Below are positions 43,580 to 52,306 of a stretch of DNA of 52,798 nucleotides, piece by piece. The stretch is taken from NCBI GenBank assembly GCA_022764045.1, contig JALERU010000044.1, forward strand, positions 1 to 52,798, in the 5' to 3' direction. The notes beneath the pieces are model-generated. The model did not search any database. It saw only the letters and a list, made by a program, of their open reading frames with translations, and was not told the origin of the DNA. Origin of the DNA: Clostridiales bacterium. GTDB taxonomy: Bacteria > Bacillota > Clostridia > Oscillospirales > Oscillospiraceae. Positions within the stretch are counted from its first letter, which is position 1. Every line of letters begins with the position of its first letter. Position numbers and translations under genes: made by a program.

Positions 43580-44050
43580 ATGGAGATCCAGTTGACGTTG
43601 AATGGAAAAACCATCCAGGACAGTGTTTCCCCCGACACCCTTCTCATCGACTTGGTCCGCCGCCACGGATGCCTCAGTGTGAAGCGGGGCTGTGAAACGT
43701 CCAACTGCGGCCTGTGTACGGTGCTTTTGGACGGGGCCCCCGTGCTCTCCTGCAGCTTACTGGCAGGTCGGGCTAATGGCCGTGTGGTGACCACCTTGGA
43801 GGGATTGCAGGAGGAGGCCGCGGATTTTGTGGGGTTTATTGCGGACCAAGGGGCGGAGCAGTGCGGCTTTTGCAACCCCGGCTTTGTGATGAACACCCTG
43901 GCCCTCCTGCGGGAGAACCCCAATCCCACCGACCAAGAGATTCGAAGCTACCTGGCGGGAAACCTCTGCCGCTGCTCTGGGTATGAGGGGCAGCTGCGGG
44001 GAATCCGGGCCTATCTGGACAGCCGGAAACCAAGGGAGGCAGAGCAATGA
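43580..44050 (+). CDS. Molybdenum hydroxylase [2Fe-2S] subunit (CoxS/XdhC-like)
   Basis: Electron-transfer subunit of 156 aa with two [2Fe-2S] clusters: plant-type C38, C43, C46, C58 and the all-helical C95, C98 (CGFCNPG), C130, C132 (CRC). Full length. The stop overlaps the next ATG by four bases (ATGA). Confidence 0.95.
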   Translation: MEIQLTLNGKTIQDSVSPDTLLIDLVRRHGCLSVKRGCETSNCGLCTVLLDGAPVLSCSLLAGRANGRVVTTLEGLQEEAADFVGFIADQGAEQCGFCNPGFVMNTLALLRENPNPTDQEIRSYLAGNLCRCSGYEGQLRGIRAYLDSRKPREAEQ

Positions 44051-46338
44051 AACCCAATTATAAAACGGTAAATCAGCCCAGGCGGAAAAAAGATGCCATG
44101 AGCCTGCTGCTGGGGAAACCTGTCTACCTGGATGATATCGGCCCCAAAGACTGCCTGGTGGTAAAGGTGGTCCGAAGCCCTCACGCCCATGCGCTGATTC
44201 AGGCGGTGGACGCCCGGGAGGCCTTGGCTGTGCCGGGTATCGTGGGGATCTATACCTATGAAGATGTGCCGCAGAAACGCTTCACCAACGCCGGGCAGAC
44301 GGCGCCTGAGCCCAGCCCCCATGACCGTCTGATTTTAGACAGACGAATGCGCTTTGTGGGTGACGCCGCAGCCATTGTGGCCGGGGAGACCGAGGAGTCT
44401 GTGGAGGAAGCCATGAAGGCCCTGAAGATCACCTATCAAGTGCTGGAGCCGGTGCTGGATCTCCACAGTGCCAAGGACAACCCTGTCCTGGTCCACCCGG
44501 AGGAAAACTGGCGGTCTCTTTGCCCTGTGGGGGCAGACAACCGGAGAAACCTCTGTGCCGCAGAGACCTGCGAGGAGGGCGACGTGGAAGGGGTTTTCGC
44601 AGACTGCGAAGAGATTGTAGAGGGAACCTGGAGGACCCAGGCCTGCCAGCAGGCTATGATGGAGACCTTTCGCACCTACACAGAGATCGACCACTATGGC
44701 CGTCTTCATGTGGTCAGCTCCACCCAGATCGTGTTCCATACCCGGCGGATCTTGGCCAATGCACTGGATATTCCAAAGTCGAAGATCCATGTGGAAAAGC
44801 CCCGGATCGGCGGCGGATTTGGCGCCAAGCAGACGGTGGTGGCGGAGATTTACCCCGCCTTTGTCACCTGGACCACCGGCCGCCCGGCGAAAATGATTTA
44901 TAGCCGGAAGGAATGTCAGATTGCGGGCTCTCCCCGTCATGAGATGGAGGTCAAGGTCCGCCTGGGGGCTATGAAGGACGGGACCATCCGGGCGCTGGAT
45001 GTTTACACCCTGTCCAACACCGGGGCCTATGGGGAGCACGGTCCCACCACCGTGGGGCTATCGGGGCATAAATCCATCCCCCTGTATACCAATGGGTTAG
45101 AGGCGTTCCGGTTTGCCTATGACGTGGTGTACACCAACGTGCAGGCCGCCGGCGCTTATCGGGGCTATGGGGCAACCCAAGGGATTTTCGCGGTGGAGTC
45201 GGCGGTCAACGAGCTGGCCGAGCGGCTGCACATGGACCCGGTGGCGCTGCGGGAGAAAAACATGGTGCGCCAGGGCCAGGTGATGCCCGCCTACTATCAC
45301 GAGACCGCCAGTGCCTGTGCCCTGGACCGGTGCATGGCCCGCTGCAAGGAGCTCTTTCATTGGGAGGAGAAATACCCGGTGCGGGAGATGGGCGGTGGAA
45401 AAGTCCGCACGGCGGGGGTTGCCATGGCCATGCAGGGCTCAGGAATCTCCGGTGTGGACGTGGGTTCGGCTACGGTGAAGCTCAATGACGAGGGATTTTA
45501 TAACCTGGCCATCGGCGCTGCGGATATGGGCACCGGCTGTGATACCATCCTGGCCCAGATTCTGGCTGAGTGCATGGATTGCGACCTGGAGGACGTGACA
45601 GTCTTTGGGGCTGACTCCGACGCCTCTCCCTACGACTCTGGTTCCTATGCCTCTTCCACCACCTATGTGACGGGAAAAGCGGTGGAAAAAGCCTGTGAGC
45701 AGCTCAAGGAAAACCTCTGCAAGATTGCCGCGGAGCTGCTGGAATGTGACGAAAATGAGGTGGCCTTTGCCGGCCGGGAAGTTCGGCGGCTGGATGGAAC
45801 AGGAAGCGTGACCTTAGCCCAACTGGCGGAAAAGTCCATGTGCGGCAACACGGTGCCGGTGCAGATCACCTACACCCACTCCTCCCCCGTCTCTCCCCCG
45901 CCCTTTATGGTGGGGATGGCGGAGATTGAGGTGGACCGGGAGACTGGCGGCGTGGAGCTGCTGAACTACACCGCCGTGGTGGACTGTGGCACACCCATCA
46001 ACCCCAACCTGGCCCGGGTCCAGACCGAAGGCGGCCTGGTGCAGGGCATCGGGATGGCCTTGTATGAAGGGGTGACCTATGACAGCAAGGGGCAGATTCA
46101 GGAGAACACTTTCATGCAGTACCGCATTCCCACCCGGTTGGACATAGGAAAGCTCCAGGTGGAGTTTGCGCCCAGCTATGAGGAATCCGGCCCCTTTGGG
46201 GCAAAGTCCATTGGGGAGATCGTGATCAATACGCCCGCCCCGGCCCTGGCCCATGCCATCTATCGGGCTACGGGGGTGTGGCACCACCGCTTGCCCATCA
46301 CCCCGGAGAAAATCTTGCTGGGAGAGGATGGACGATGA
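44047..46338 (+). CDS. Molybdenum hydroxylase molybdopterin subunit (xanthine dehydrogenase family)
   Basis: Catalytic subunit of 763 aa. It has the ald_Xan_dh_C N-terminal domain (about 15-125), the GGGFGAKQ molybdenum-loop motif, GAYRGYGATQ, and the late SIGEIVI where E724 corresponds to the catalytic Glu. Such enzymes hydroxylate purines, nicotinate, aldehydes or other heterocycles; the substrate cannot be assigned. Its stop overlaps the mocA start by four bases. Confidence 0.94.
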   Translation: MKPNYKTVNQPRRKKDAMSLLLGKPVYLDDIGPKDCLVVKVVRSPHAHALIQAVDAREALAVPGIVGIYTYEDVPQKRFTNAGQTAPEPSPHDRLILDRRMRFVGDAAAIVAGETEESVEEAMKALKITYQVLEPVLDLHSAKDNPVLVHPEENWRSLCPVGADNRRNLCAAETCEEGDVEGVFADCEEIVEGTWRTQACQQAMMETFRTYTEIDHYGRLHVVSSTQIVFHTRRILANALDIPKSKIHVEKPRIGGGFGAKQTVVAEIYPAFVTWTTGRPAKMIYSRKECQIAGSPRHEMEVKVRLGAMKDGTIRALDVYTLSNTGAYGEHGPTTVGLSGHKSIPLYTNGLEAFRFAYDVVYTNVQAAGAYRGYGATQGIFAVESAVNELAERLHMDPVALREKNMVRQGQVMPAYYHETASACALDRCMARCKELFHWEEKYPVREMGGGKVRTAGVAMAMQGSGISGVDVGSATVKLNDEGFYNLAIGAADMGTGCDTILAQILAECMDCDLEDVTVFGADSDASPYDSGSYASSTTYVTGKAVEKACEQLKENLCKIAAELLECDENEVAFAGREVRRLDGTGSVTLAQLAEKSMCGNTVPVQITYTHSSPVSPPPFMVGMAEIEVDRETGGVELLNYTAVVDCGTPINPNLARVQTEGGLVQGIGMALYEGVTYDSKGQIQENTFMQYRIPTRLDIGKLQVEFAPSYEESGPFGAKSIGEIVINTPAPALAHAIYRATGVWHHRLPITPEKILLGEDGR

Positions 46339-46937
46339 TCCACATCCTCTATCTGGCGGCGGGCAGCGCCCGGCGGTTTGGAAGCAATAAACTTCTGCAT
46401 TCCTTGGAGGGCAAACCGCTCTTTCGCTACAGCCTGGACTGGCTAGCAGCCCTGGTTGCCCAGCGGCAGGACTGCACGCTGACTGTGGTGTCCCGCTATG
46501 AGGAGATTTTGACCACAGCTGCGGCCATGGGCTTGTCTGCGGTGGAGAGTCCAGATAGCGGGAAGGGAATCTCTTACACCATCCGGGCGGGCATCGGGTC
46601 GCTGCCTCTCCTCTCTCCTGCCGACTTTCTCCTCTTCGTGGTGGCTGACCAGCCTTGGCTGAGGAGGGAAACCGTGGAGAGGCTGCTCCAAGGGGCAAAG
46701 CCCGGCCTGTGGGCGGCCACCACGGCCTTTGGGGACCGGGTGGGAAATCCGACCCTCTTTTCATCTCCCTTGGTGCCGGCTCTTTTGGCGCTGGAGGGAG
46801 ACCAGGGAGGGCGGAGCATCCTAAAGAGCGAGCCCCAACGCTGCCTGCGGGTGGCGGCCCAGGAGGAAAAGGAACTGTGGGACATTGATTACCGAGAACA
46901 GATTTCCATAGCAGAAAAAAGGAAGCACCTGAAATAA
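46335..46937 (+). CDS. Molybdenum cofactor cytidylyltransferase-like (MocA)
   Basis: NTP-transferase of 200 aa with the LAAGSARRFGSNKLL nucleotide motif and VVADQPWL, and a late GVPTLF-like NPTLFSSPL. MocA makes the cytosine dinucleotide form of the cofactor used by xanthine dehydrogenase-family enzymes. Overlap with the catalytic subunit (ATGA) ties it to the same operon. A longer frame from 46278 overlaps the preceding gene. Confidence 0.9.
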   Translation: MIHILYLAAGSARRFGSNKLLHSLEGKPLFRYSLDWLAALVAQRQDCTLTVVSRYEEILTTAAAMGLSAVESPDSGKGISYTIRAGIGSLPLLSPADFLLFVVADQPWLRRETVERLLQGAKPGLWAATTAFGDRVGNPTLFSSPLVPALLALEGDQGGRSILKSEPQRCLRVAAQEEKELWDIDYREQISIAEKRKHLK

Positions 46938-46952
46938 TCGGTGCTTCCTTTT
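46917..46952. terminator. Bidirectional terminator between mocA and the FtsX-type permease
   Basis: Stem AAAAGGAAGCACC / GGTGCTTCCTTTT with a 10-nt loop, A and T tracts both sides, between convergent genes. Confidence 0.88.
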
Positions 46953-46965
46953 GGTTTTGCCGGGG

Positions 46966-49104
46966 TTATGGGGCTTTTTGGTCGATGGTTGCCTTGTATA
47001 CCTTTTTCAGGGTCACCCGGTAGACCAGGAAGAGGATGACCGAGACCACGGCGATCACGGACAAACAGACCAGCATGCCGGTGCCTTCGCTGGGGGTGAT
47101 CCCAGCGGGGTCGCCGTTAAAGTACATGATCAGGGTGTAGAAGGCGTAGATCAAGAGGGTACCCACCAAGGTGGGCACTAGGAACACCCGGCTGACCTGC
47201 CCCTTGACCGAGCGGTATAGGTAGGAACGCGGTGCCCCCAAGTGCCGCAGGTCATCATAGACCCGGGCGTTGGTCAGTCCGATGGTCATGCACCGGGTGA
47301 AGGAGATGACCACAAAGGCGGCGAAGCAGACGATGGCAATGAAGATAAAGAGCATCAGGAAGACGGCCATGGTTTTCACCGTTTCCGTCTGATCCAAAAT
47401 CTTGAACTGGGGCATGTACTTCCAGTCTAAGCGGAACTCACTGCTGTCTGGTTCATCATAGTTTATGGAGGAAAAGCCGTGTTCTTCCAGGTTTTCCGGG
47501 TCAAGGAAGTAGCTCCCCTTTTCCTCGATTTCAAGTTCCCGCTCGACAGGGTCCCAGTTGGAGAAAACCTCAACCTCAGGGCCGGAGTGATCGACGATGT
47601 CATAGAACAGCGCCTTGGCAAAGGGGAAGCTGGCCTCCACATCGGCTACGTTGAAGAGCACATAGTGCTCCTGCCATTCTGGGGTCAGGCCCTGGGTGAT
47701 TCGGGCGTAGTCCTCGTCGTTGAGGATGAAGCAGCCTATGAGTTGGGAGTAGTGGACGGGATCAACGGGGTCGATGTCTATCTCTTGCCCGGTGACGGTG
47801 TTGGTGATGTGGGTCACGTCTCCGGCGGACAGCCATGGAGTTGCTCCCTCATCGTCCAGAATGTTGGCTCCAGTGCCGGGGGCCAGGTGAAGATTGGAAC
47901 CGGTGATGGCGTTGAAGTCAGAGGCTGACAGCATGGTGGCGCTGGCAAGGAGGGCGCGGTATTCTTCGGTGTAGGTGACGCCCACAGCAGACTCGGTTTC
48001 CAGGTGTGCAATGCCGTCGATGCCTAAAATCGAACCGGTGGCCTCGGCCCAGGAGGTGATCTCTACCTGGTATTCCTCTGCCAGCTGCTGGACGTCCGGC
48101 TTGGTGAGCATGTTTTGATCGGTGCGGTAGTGGTAGAGAAAATCAATGGGTCGGTTGGCAGTGCTTTGGCCGGAGCTGGAGAGCATCATGGGGGTAAAGA
48201 AGCTGGCAAAGTAAGCGCCGGCCAGCAGGACGGTCATCACCAGCATATTCCGCACAGTTTGCCGGCCTTGGAACTTCATCATGCTGGTGGAGATAAGGTC
48301 CTTATACTTCCGCTTCTTCCCGCCCCAGCCGTTCACCACGGTGTGAAGAAGAAGCTGATACAGACCGATCAGGGCGGGCAGGTAAAAGACAGCAGTAAGG
48401 CCATCCGGGGGATACCACTGGAGATGCTCGATAAAGACCCCTGGCATGGCGTATCCAAGCACCAGGCCAAGGAGGATCAGCAGGATGCCCACAGGACCGT
48501 ACCACCGGGGAACGGCTCGGATGGGCTCGGATTTGTGGGATTCCTGCACAATGTCGATGATGTTGGTGCGGCGGATCGAGCGGCTCCCCATGAAAAAGAG
48601 CATGAGGATGATGAAACCGGAAAAGAACAGAGGGATGAGGAAGGCTTGAGGATCAAAGCGCAAAACCATCTCCTCGGTGTCCACGATCATAGAGCGGAAA
48701 ATTTGCCAGATCAGCCAGGACAAGGGCGCGCCCAGCAGAATCCCTGCGCCGCAGGAGGCCAGGGAGAGGGCGGCCAGCTCTTTGATGAGCTCCGCCTTCA
48801 GCTGGCCCCGGGTGGCGCCCAGGGCCAGGAAAGTGCCGATCTCCCGGGATTTCTGCCGGAAAAAGAGCCCGGAAGCGTAAATGGTAAACACGGCGCAGCC
48901 CAGCACAGCCAGGACAAAGACCATCATCACCTGCTTTCGGGAGTCCCCACCCTCCGGCAGCACGGTGAGAATGGTGGGGGAACGCATCATACAGGCATAG
49001 GCTGTGATGAGCAGAACAGAAAAGAAGGCGCAGCCGGCCAAGAGGGCGTATTGCCGCCAATTTTTCCGGCGGAGATGGCGGTAGACATCAGAAAAGTGCT
49101 TCAC
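46966..49104 (-). CDS. FtsX-like ABC transporter permease (BceB type)
   Basis: Permease of 712 aa with about ten membrane segments and a large extracytoplasmic region (about 325-580) between segments 6 and 7, the layout of BceB permeases. The first FtsX domain has FRQKSREIGTFLALGATRGQL. BceAB-type systems mediate peptide-antibiotic resistance or sensing. The second GTG is preferred because AAGGGAG lies eight bases before it; the first overlaps the ATPase stop. It pairs with the ATPase upstream. Confidence 0.9.
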   Translation of the reverse strand: MKHFSDVYRHLRRKNWRQYALLAGCAFFSVLLITAYACMMRSPTILTVLPEGGDSRKQVMMVFVLAVLGCAVFTIYASGLFFRQKSREIGTFLALGATRGQLKAELIKELAALSLASCGAGILLGAPLSWLIWQIFRSMIVDTEEMVLRFDPQAFLIPLFFSGFIILMLFFMGSRSIRRTNIIDIVQESHKSEPIRAVPRWYGPVGILLILLGLVLGYAMPGVFIEHLQWYPPDGLTAVFYLPALIGLYQLLLHTVVNGWGGKKRKYKDLISTSMMKFQGRQTVRNMLVMTVLLAGAYFASFFTPMMLSSSGQSTANRPIDFLYHYRTDQNMLTKPDVQQLAEEYQVEITSWAEATGSILGIDGIAHLETESAVGVTYTEEYRALLASATMLSASDFNAITGSNLHLAPGTGANILDDEGATPWLSAGDVTHITNTVTGQEIDIDPVDPVHYSQLIGCFILNDEDYARITQGLTPEWQEHYVLFNVADVEASFPFAKALFYDIVDHSGPEVEVFSNWDPVERELEIEEKGSYFLDPENLEEHGFSSINYDEPDSSEFRLDWKYMPQFKILDQTETVKTMAVFLMLFIFIAIVCFAAFVVISFTRCMTIGLTNARVYDDLRHLGAPRSYLYRSVKGQVSRVFLVPTLVGTLLIYAFYTLIMYFNGDPAGITPSEGTGMLVCLSVIAVVSVILFLVYRVTLKKVYKATIDQKAP

Positions 49105-49109
49105 ATTGC

Positions 49110-49853
49110 TCACTCCCTTCCCATTTCGCGGATGGAATCCAACAGCTCGTCCTGGAAGGCGGTCCGTTCCTTGGCGCCCTTTTCCAATACCCGCCAGACA
49201 ATACCGTCCCGGAGGATAATGACCCGGTCGCAGAAAGAGGCGGCGAAGGAGTCATGGGTGACCATAAAGATGGTGGCCTCCAGGGCTGCTTTGGCCTGCT
49301 CAAAGGCGGAGATCACCGCCCGGCTGGACTTGGAATCCAGGTTGCCGGTGGGCTCGTCGGCCAAAATGAGCAGGGGGTTGTTGATCAGGGCCCGGGCCAC
49401 GGCGGTGCGCTGCTTTTCCCCACCGGAGATTTCTGCCGGGTATTTGTCGCGAATGGCGGAAATGCCAAAAACCTGACATAGCTGATTGGCCCGCTGCTCT
49501 GCCGCGGGGCCGGCGGTGCCCCCGATGATGGCGGGCAAGAGGATGTTTTGATGGACGTTGAGACCATCTAAGAGAAGAAAATCCTGAAAGACAAAGCCCA
49601 GCTGCTTGTTGCGCACGGCGGCCAGGGCGGTTTCATCCAGCTTGGCCAGCTGCCGGCCTCCCAGGGTGATCTGGCCGCTGTCTGCGGGAATGTAACAGGA
49701 AATACAGTTGAGCAGGGTGGTTTTCCCTGAGCCAGAGGGGCCCATGACGGCCACAAACTCCCCCTTCCCTACTTCCAGGGATATGCCCTTGAGGACTTCG
49801 TAGGTGGTCTTCCCTACCTGATAGGACTTGTGAAGATCGTGCACAGTTAGCAT
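49110..49853 (-). CDS. ABC transporter ATP-binding protein (BceA/MacB type)
   Basis: ATPase of 247 aa: Walker A GPSGSGKTT, signature ISGGEKQR, Walker B LLILADEPTGNLDS, switch VTHD, the classic LolD/MacB/BceA pattern. Full length. The ATG follows AAGGAAGG. Transcribed with the FtsX-like permease and divergent from the LytTR regulator. Confidence 0.95.
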   Translation of the reverse strand: MLTVHDLHKSYQVGKTTYEVLKGISLEVGKGEFVAVMGPSGSGKTTLLNCISCYIPADSGQITLGGRQLAKLDETALAAVRNKQLGFVFQDFLLLDGLNVHQNILLPAIIGGTAGPAAEQRANQLCQVFGISAIRDKYPAEISGGEKQRTAVARALINNPLLILADEPTGNLDSKSSRAVISAFEQAKAALEATIFMVTHDSFAASFCDRVIILRDGIVWRVLEKGAKERTAFQDELLDSIREMGRE

Positions 49854-49951
49854 AGTGGTTCCTTCCTTTCTCTTGTCTTATGGCATGGATTGAATGCGGG
49901 CGATTCCCACCAGATGGGCGGGACACATTGGGTTCTTTCCTTTCTGCCCTT

Positions 49952-49980
49952 ACCATAGCCCAGGGAGGGATGGGGAACAA
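49952..49980 (-). promoter_or_regulatory. Promoter of the BceAB-like transporter
   Basis: On the minus strand TTGTTC, 17 bp, TATGGT, about 100 bp upstream of the ATPase start. Weak -10. Confidence 0.5.
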
Positions 49981-49986
49981 CCGGCC

Positions 49987-50007
49987 CTGTCATTTCCGGT
50001 GTGACAG
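49987..50007. promoter_or_regulatory. Inverted repeat CTGTCA/TGACAG in the divergent region
   Basis: CTGTCA and TGACAG separated by 9 bp, adjacent to the -35 of the transporter promoter. Confidence 0.4.
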
Positions 50008-50009
50008 AT

Positions 50010-50092
50010 GTCAAATTTGGCAGGGAGACCGAGGCCTATGTCAAGTTTAGCAGCTCTGTTGTCAAATTCGGTGCGGCTTCCGTCAAGTTCTG
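50010..50092 (+). promoter_or_regulatory. Phased GTCAA repeats, likely LytTR binding array
   Basis: GTCAAATTTGG, GTCAAGTTTAG, GTCAAATTCGG and GTCAAGTTCTG start at 50010, 50040, 50061 and 50082: the last three are 21 bp apart, about two helical turns, as for LytTR direct repeats. The last repeat ends two bases before the -35 of the regulator's promoter, the position of an activator site. Confidence 0.6.
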
Positions 50093-50093
50093 T

Positions 50094-50122
50094 TTGGCGG
50101 AAGCCACCCCGTGTGGTACAAT
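50094..50122 (+). promoter_or_regulatory. Promoter of the LytTR regulator gene
   Basis: TTGGCG, 17 bp, TACAAT, with TGG extended -10. The -35 is poor, consistent with need for an activator. Confidence 0.6.
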
Positions 50123-50198
50123 CGTGGATGGAGGAACGCCACCAGATTGTCCCACACGATTTGGCGGGCGCAATCACCACAGAAGGAGTGTGATATCC

Positions 50199-50909
50199 GT
50201 GCTTTGCATCGGAATCTGCGACGACAATTACGACGCTCGTCTGACCCTCCGCGCAGCACTGGAGCGGATTTTAGAAACCCGGGAAGAGACGGCCAGAATG
50301 TTGGAGTTTTCCTCTGGGGAAGGACTTCTCGGCTGGAAAAAGAACCACCCAGGAGAACTGAACCTGATTTTCTTGGATATGGAAATGGGTCAGCTGGACG
50401 GCATGGAGACCGCCCGGCTGCTGCGCCAAGGGGACGAGGATCTCCAGTTGGTCTTTGTCACCGGCTATGCGGATCATGTTTTTGACGGCTATCGCGTGGG
50501 GGCCTTGGGGTATTTGCTCAAGCCTGTCAAAGCCGAGCAACTGGAGGATATCTTAACCCGAGGGGCCGCTGCCCTGTTTCGGAGGGAAGAGGAAGTCTAT
50601 CTCTGCCGCAGCGGCGATGTGACCTATCGGATTCCCCGGAAGCACATCCGGTATTTTACCTCAGACCGGCGGCAGGTGACCTGTGTGACGCCGGAAAAAT
50701 CCTACACCTTTTATGGGAAACTGGACCAGGTTGCGGAACAGGTAGGCAGAGAGTTTGTGCGCATCCATCAGCGGTATCTGGTTCGGGTGAAGGCGGTGGA
50801 CCGTGTGGCAGGCAACCAGGTGTTTGTGGGGGATGAGGTTCTCCCCGTGAGCCGCTCCTGCCAGCAGGCGGCCATGATTGCCCTGACTCGGGCGGCGTTG
50901 GAGGAATGA
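50199..50909 (+). CDS. LytTR-family response regulator
   Basis: Response regulator of 236 aa. The receiver domain (about 1-120) has CDDN acidic residues and phosphoacceptor Asp in LIFLDMEMG, with K in LLKPVKAEQ. The LytTR DNA-binding domain (about 135-230) has RKHIRYFTSDRRQVTCVT and FVRIHQRYLVRVKAV. GTG follows AAGGAG; an earlier GTG is one base from it. Overlaps the kinase gene start by four bases and is divergent from the ABC transporter that it probably controls. Confidence 0.93.
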   Translation: MLCIGICDDNYDARLTLRAALERILETREETARMLEFSSGEGLLGWKKNHPGELNLIFLDMEMGQLDGMETARLLRQGDEDLQLVFVTGYADHVFDGYRVGALGYLLKPVKAEQLEDILTRGAAALFRREEEVYLCRSGDVTYRIPRKHIRYFTSDRRQVTCVTPEKSYTFYGKLDQVAEQVGREFVRIHQRYLVRVKAVDRVAGNQVFVGDEVLPVSRSCQQAAMIALTRAALEE

Positions 50910-52192
50910 AAATGGAAGTCGGGATGTTCCTTCGCACCGCCTTTACCAACGGCGGCTATCTGATTTTCCTCTTTTTGAGCGGATTGCTGCTCTATCGGAT
51001 GATGGCCTGCTTTGTCACGGTAAAGCCCAAGCTGTGGTGGACGGTGGCACTGTTTCTGACCCTTGGTGGCTCCTCCGCAATGATCATCTGGGTGGGAGAC
51101 CCTAATTTGTTCTATACCCTTCCGGTTTTTCTGCTCCTTGTGATGCTGTGTACCCGAGGCGACCCGGTGGGACGGCTGGCGGTGACCGTGATCTTTTTCT
51201 GTTTGATTATGGCGGTCTGTGCCCTTCTCGACACCTATCTGGCCAGGATAGAAATGATTGCTTCCCAAGATTATGATATTGTCTGTCGTATTCTGCGGCC
51301 GGCGTGCTTTGGGCTGCTCTACCTGCTGCTCCGGCGGCATCTTCCCCAGGGGGTGGTTTCCCTGCCCAGGCGGCTGTGGAAGCTGGTTTTGGGGCTGTCG
51401 ATGATGCCCCTTTGCGCCATGATGACGGTGGTTCTGCTGAACTATCATAGTTGGGATTCTCAGCCACTCTACGCCGCCGCGCTGCGTCAAGGGCTGGTGG
51501 TCCTCCCCTTCACCCTAATCACGTCGGTGATCCTTCTCTTTGTGATCCTGGTTTTGGCCGACCATGAAGCATTGGAGCAGGAGGTCCGCCTGGCCGGATT
51601 TCGGGAGATCTATTACCAAGGCCTGCAGCGGGAGCAGCTTCAGGTGCGAACCCTCCGCCACGATCTGCGCAACCATGTCACCGCTGTGCGGGGGCTGCTG
51701 GAACAGGGAGAGACCGAGCAGGCCCTCGGTTATCTGTCCCAGATGACCGAGTCCTCCTCCCTGGGAGGAGGAAACCGCTTCTGCGACAACGAGACTGCCA
51801 ATGTGGTTTTCTCCGCAAAATCCAAGGAGATGGAGCGGCGGGGCTTACAGGGCACCTTTCGGGTTTCCCTACCGAAAATCCTTCTCGTCGCGGATATGGA
51901 CCTATGCGCTCTGCTGGGCAACGCCCTGGACAACGCCATGGAGGCGGCGGAGAAAGGCCAGGACAAGACCATCGCCGTTTATTGCCGGGCGGACAAGGGC
52001 CTGCTGATGCTCCGGGTGGAGAATGCCCTGGCCGGAGACGAGAAGCCCGACCTCTCCACCACCAAAGCCGACAAAGCCGCCCACGGCTTCGGTCTCATGG
52101 GGATGCGAGAGATTGCGAAGCGGTATGGCGGCTCTCTGGAGGCGACAGCGGCCAACGGTCGCTTTGAACTGGTGGTTTGCCTGCCCTTATAA
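50906..52192 (+). CDS. GHKL-type sensor histidine kinase (AgrC-like)
   Basis: Membrane histidine kinase of 428 aa with six to seven N-terminal hydrophobic segments (to about 215), phospho-acceptor box LRHDLRNHVTAVRGLL, N-box GNALDNAMEAAEK and G-box GFGLMGMREIAKRYGG. This is the HPK10-type partner of LytTR regulators. The ligand could be a peptide exported or expelled by the neighbouring transporter (inference). No peptide-signal gene was seen beside it. Confidence 0.92.
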   Translation: MKMEVGMFLRTAFTNGGYLIFLFLSGLLLYRMMACFVTVKPKLWWTVALFLTLGGSSAMIIWVGDPNLFYTLPVFLLLVMLCTRGDPVGRLAVTVIFFCLIMAVCALLDTYLARIEMIASQDYDIVCRILRPACFGLLYLLLRRHLPQGVVSLPRRLWKLVLGLSMMPLCAMMTVVLLNYHSWDSQPLYAAALRQGLVVLPFTLITSVILLFVILVLADHEALEQEVRLAGFREIYYQGLQREQLQVRTLRHDLRNHVTAVRGLLEQGETEQALGYLSQMTESSSLGGGNRFCDNETANVVFSAKSKEMERRGLQGTFRVSLPKILLVADMDLCALLGNALDNAMEAAEKGQDKTIAVYCRADKGLLMLRVENALAGDEKPDLSTTKADKAAHGFGLMGMREIAKRYGGSLEATAANGRFELVVCLPL

Positions 52193-52247
52193 AGAAATTC
52201 TGTGTTTTTTTTGAAAAAATGACTATCCTTTTCCTGGGAATCCGTGC

Positions 52248-52253
52248 TATAAT
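52248..52253 (+). promoter_or_regulatory. Extended -10 promoter of guaA
   Basis: TGC-TATAAT, an extended -10 without a good -35, 54 bp upstream of the ATG. No purine riboswitch was recognised. Confidence 0.5.
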
Positions 52254-52306
52254 TATTCGTCAAAACTTTGAACCGAACTTTTTAGATACATAGGGAGGAA
52301 CTGAAT

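Noticed and set aside
50001-50198. Upstream extension of the LytTR regulator frame with repeated VKF residues
   Set aside because: The repeats are DNA-level binding-site repeats read as protein; the receiver domain starts at the GTG after AAGGAG.
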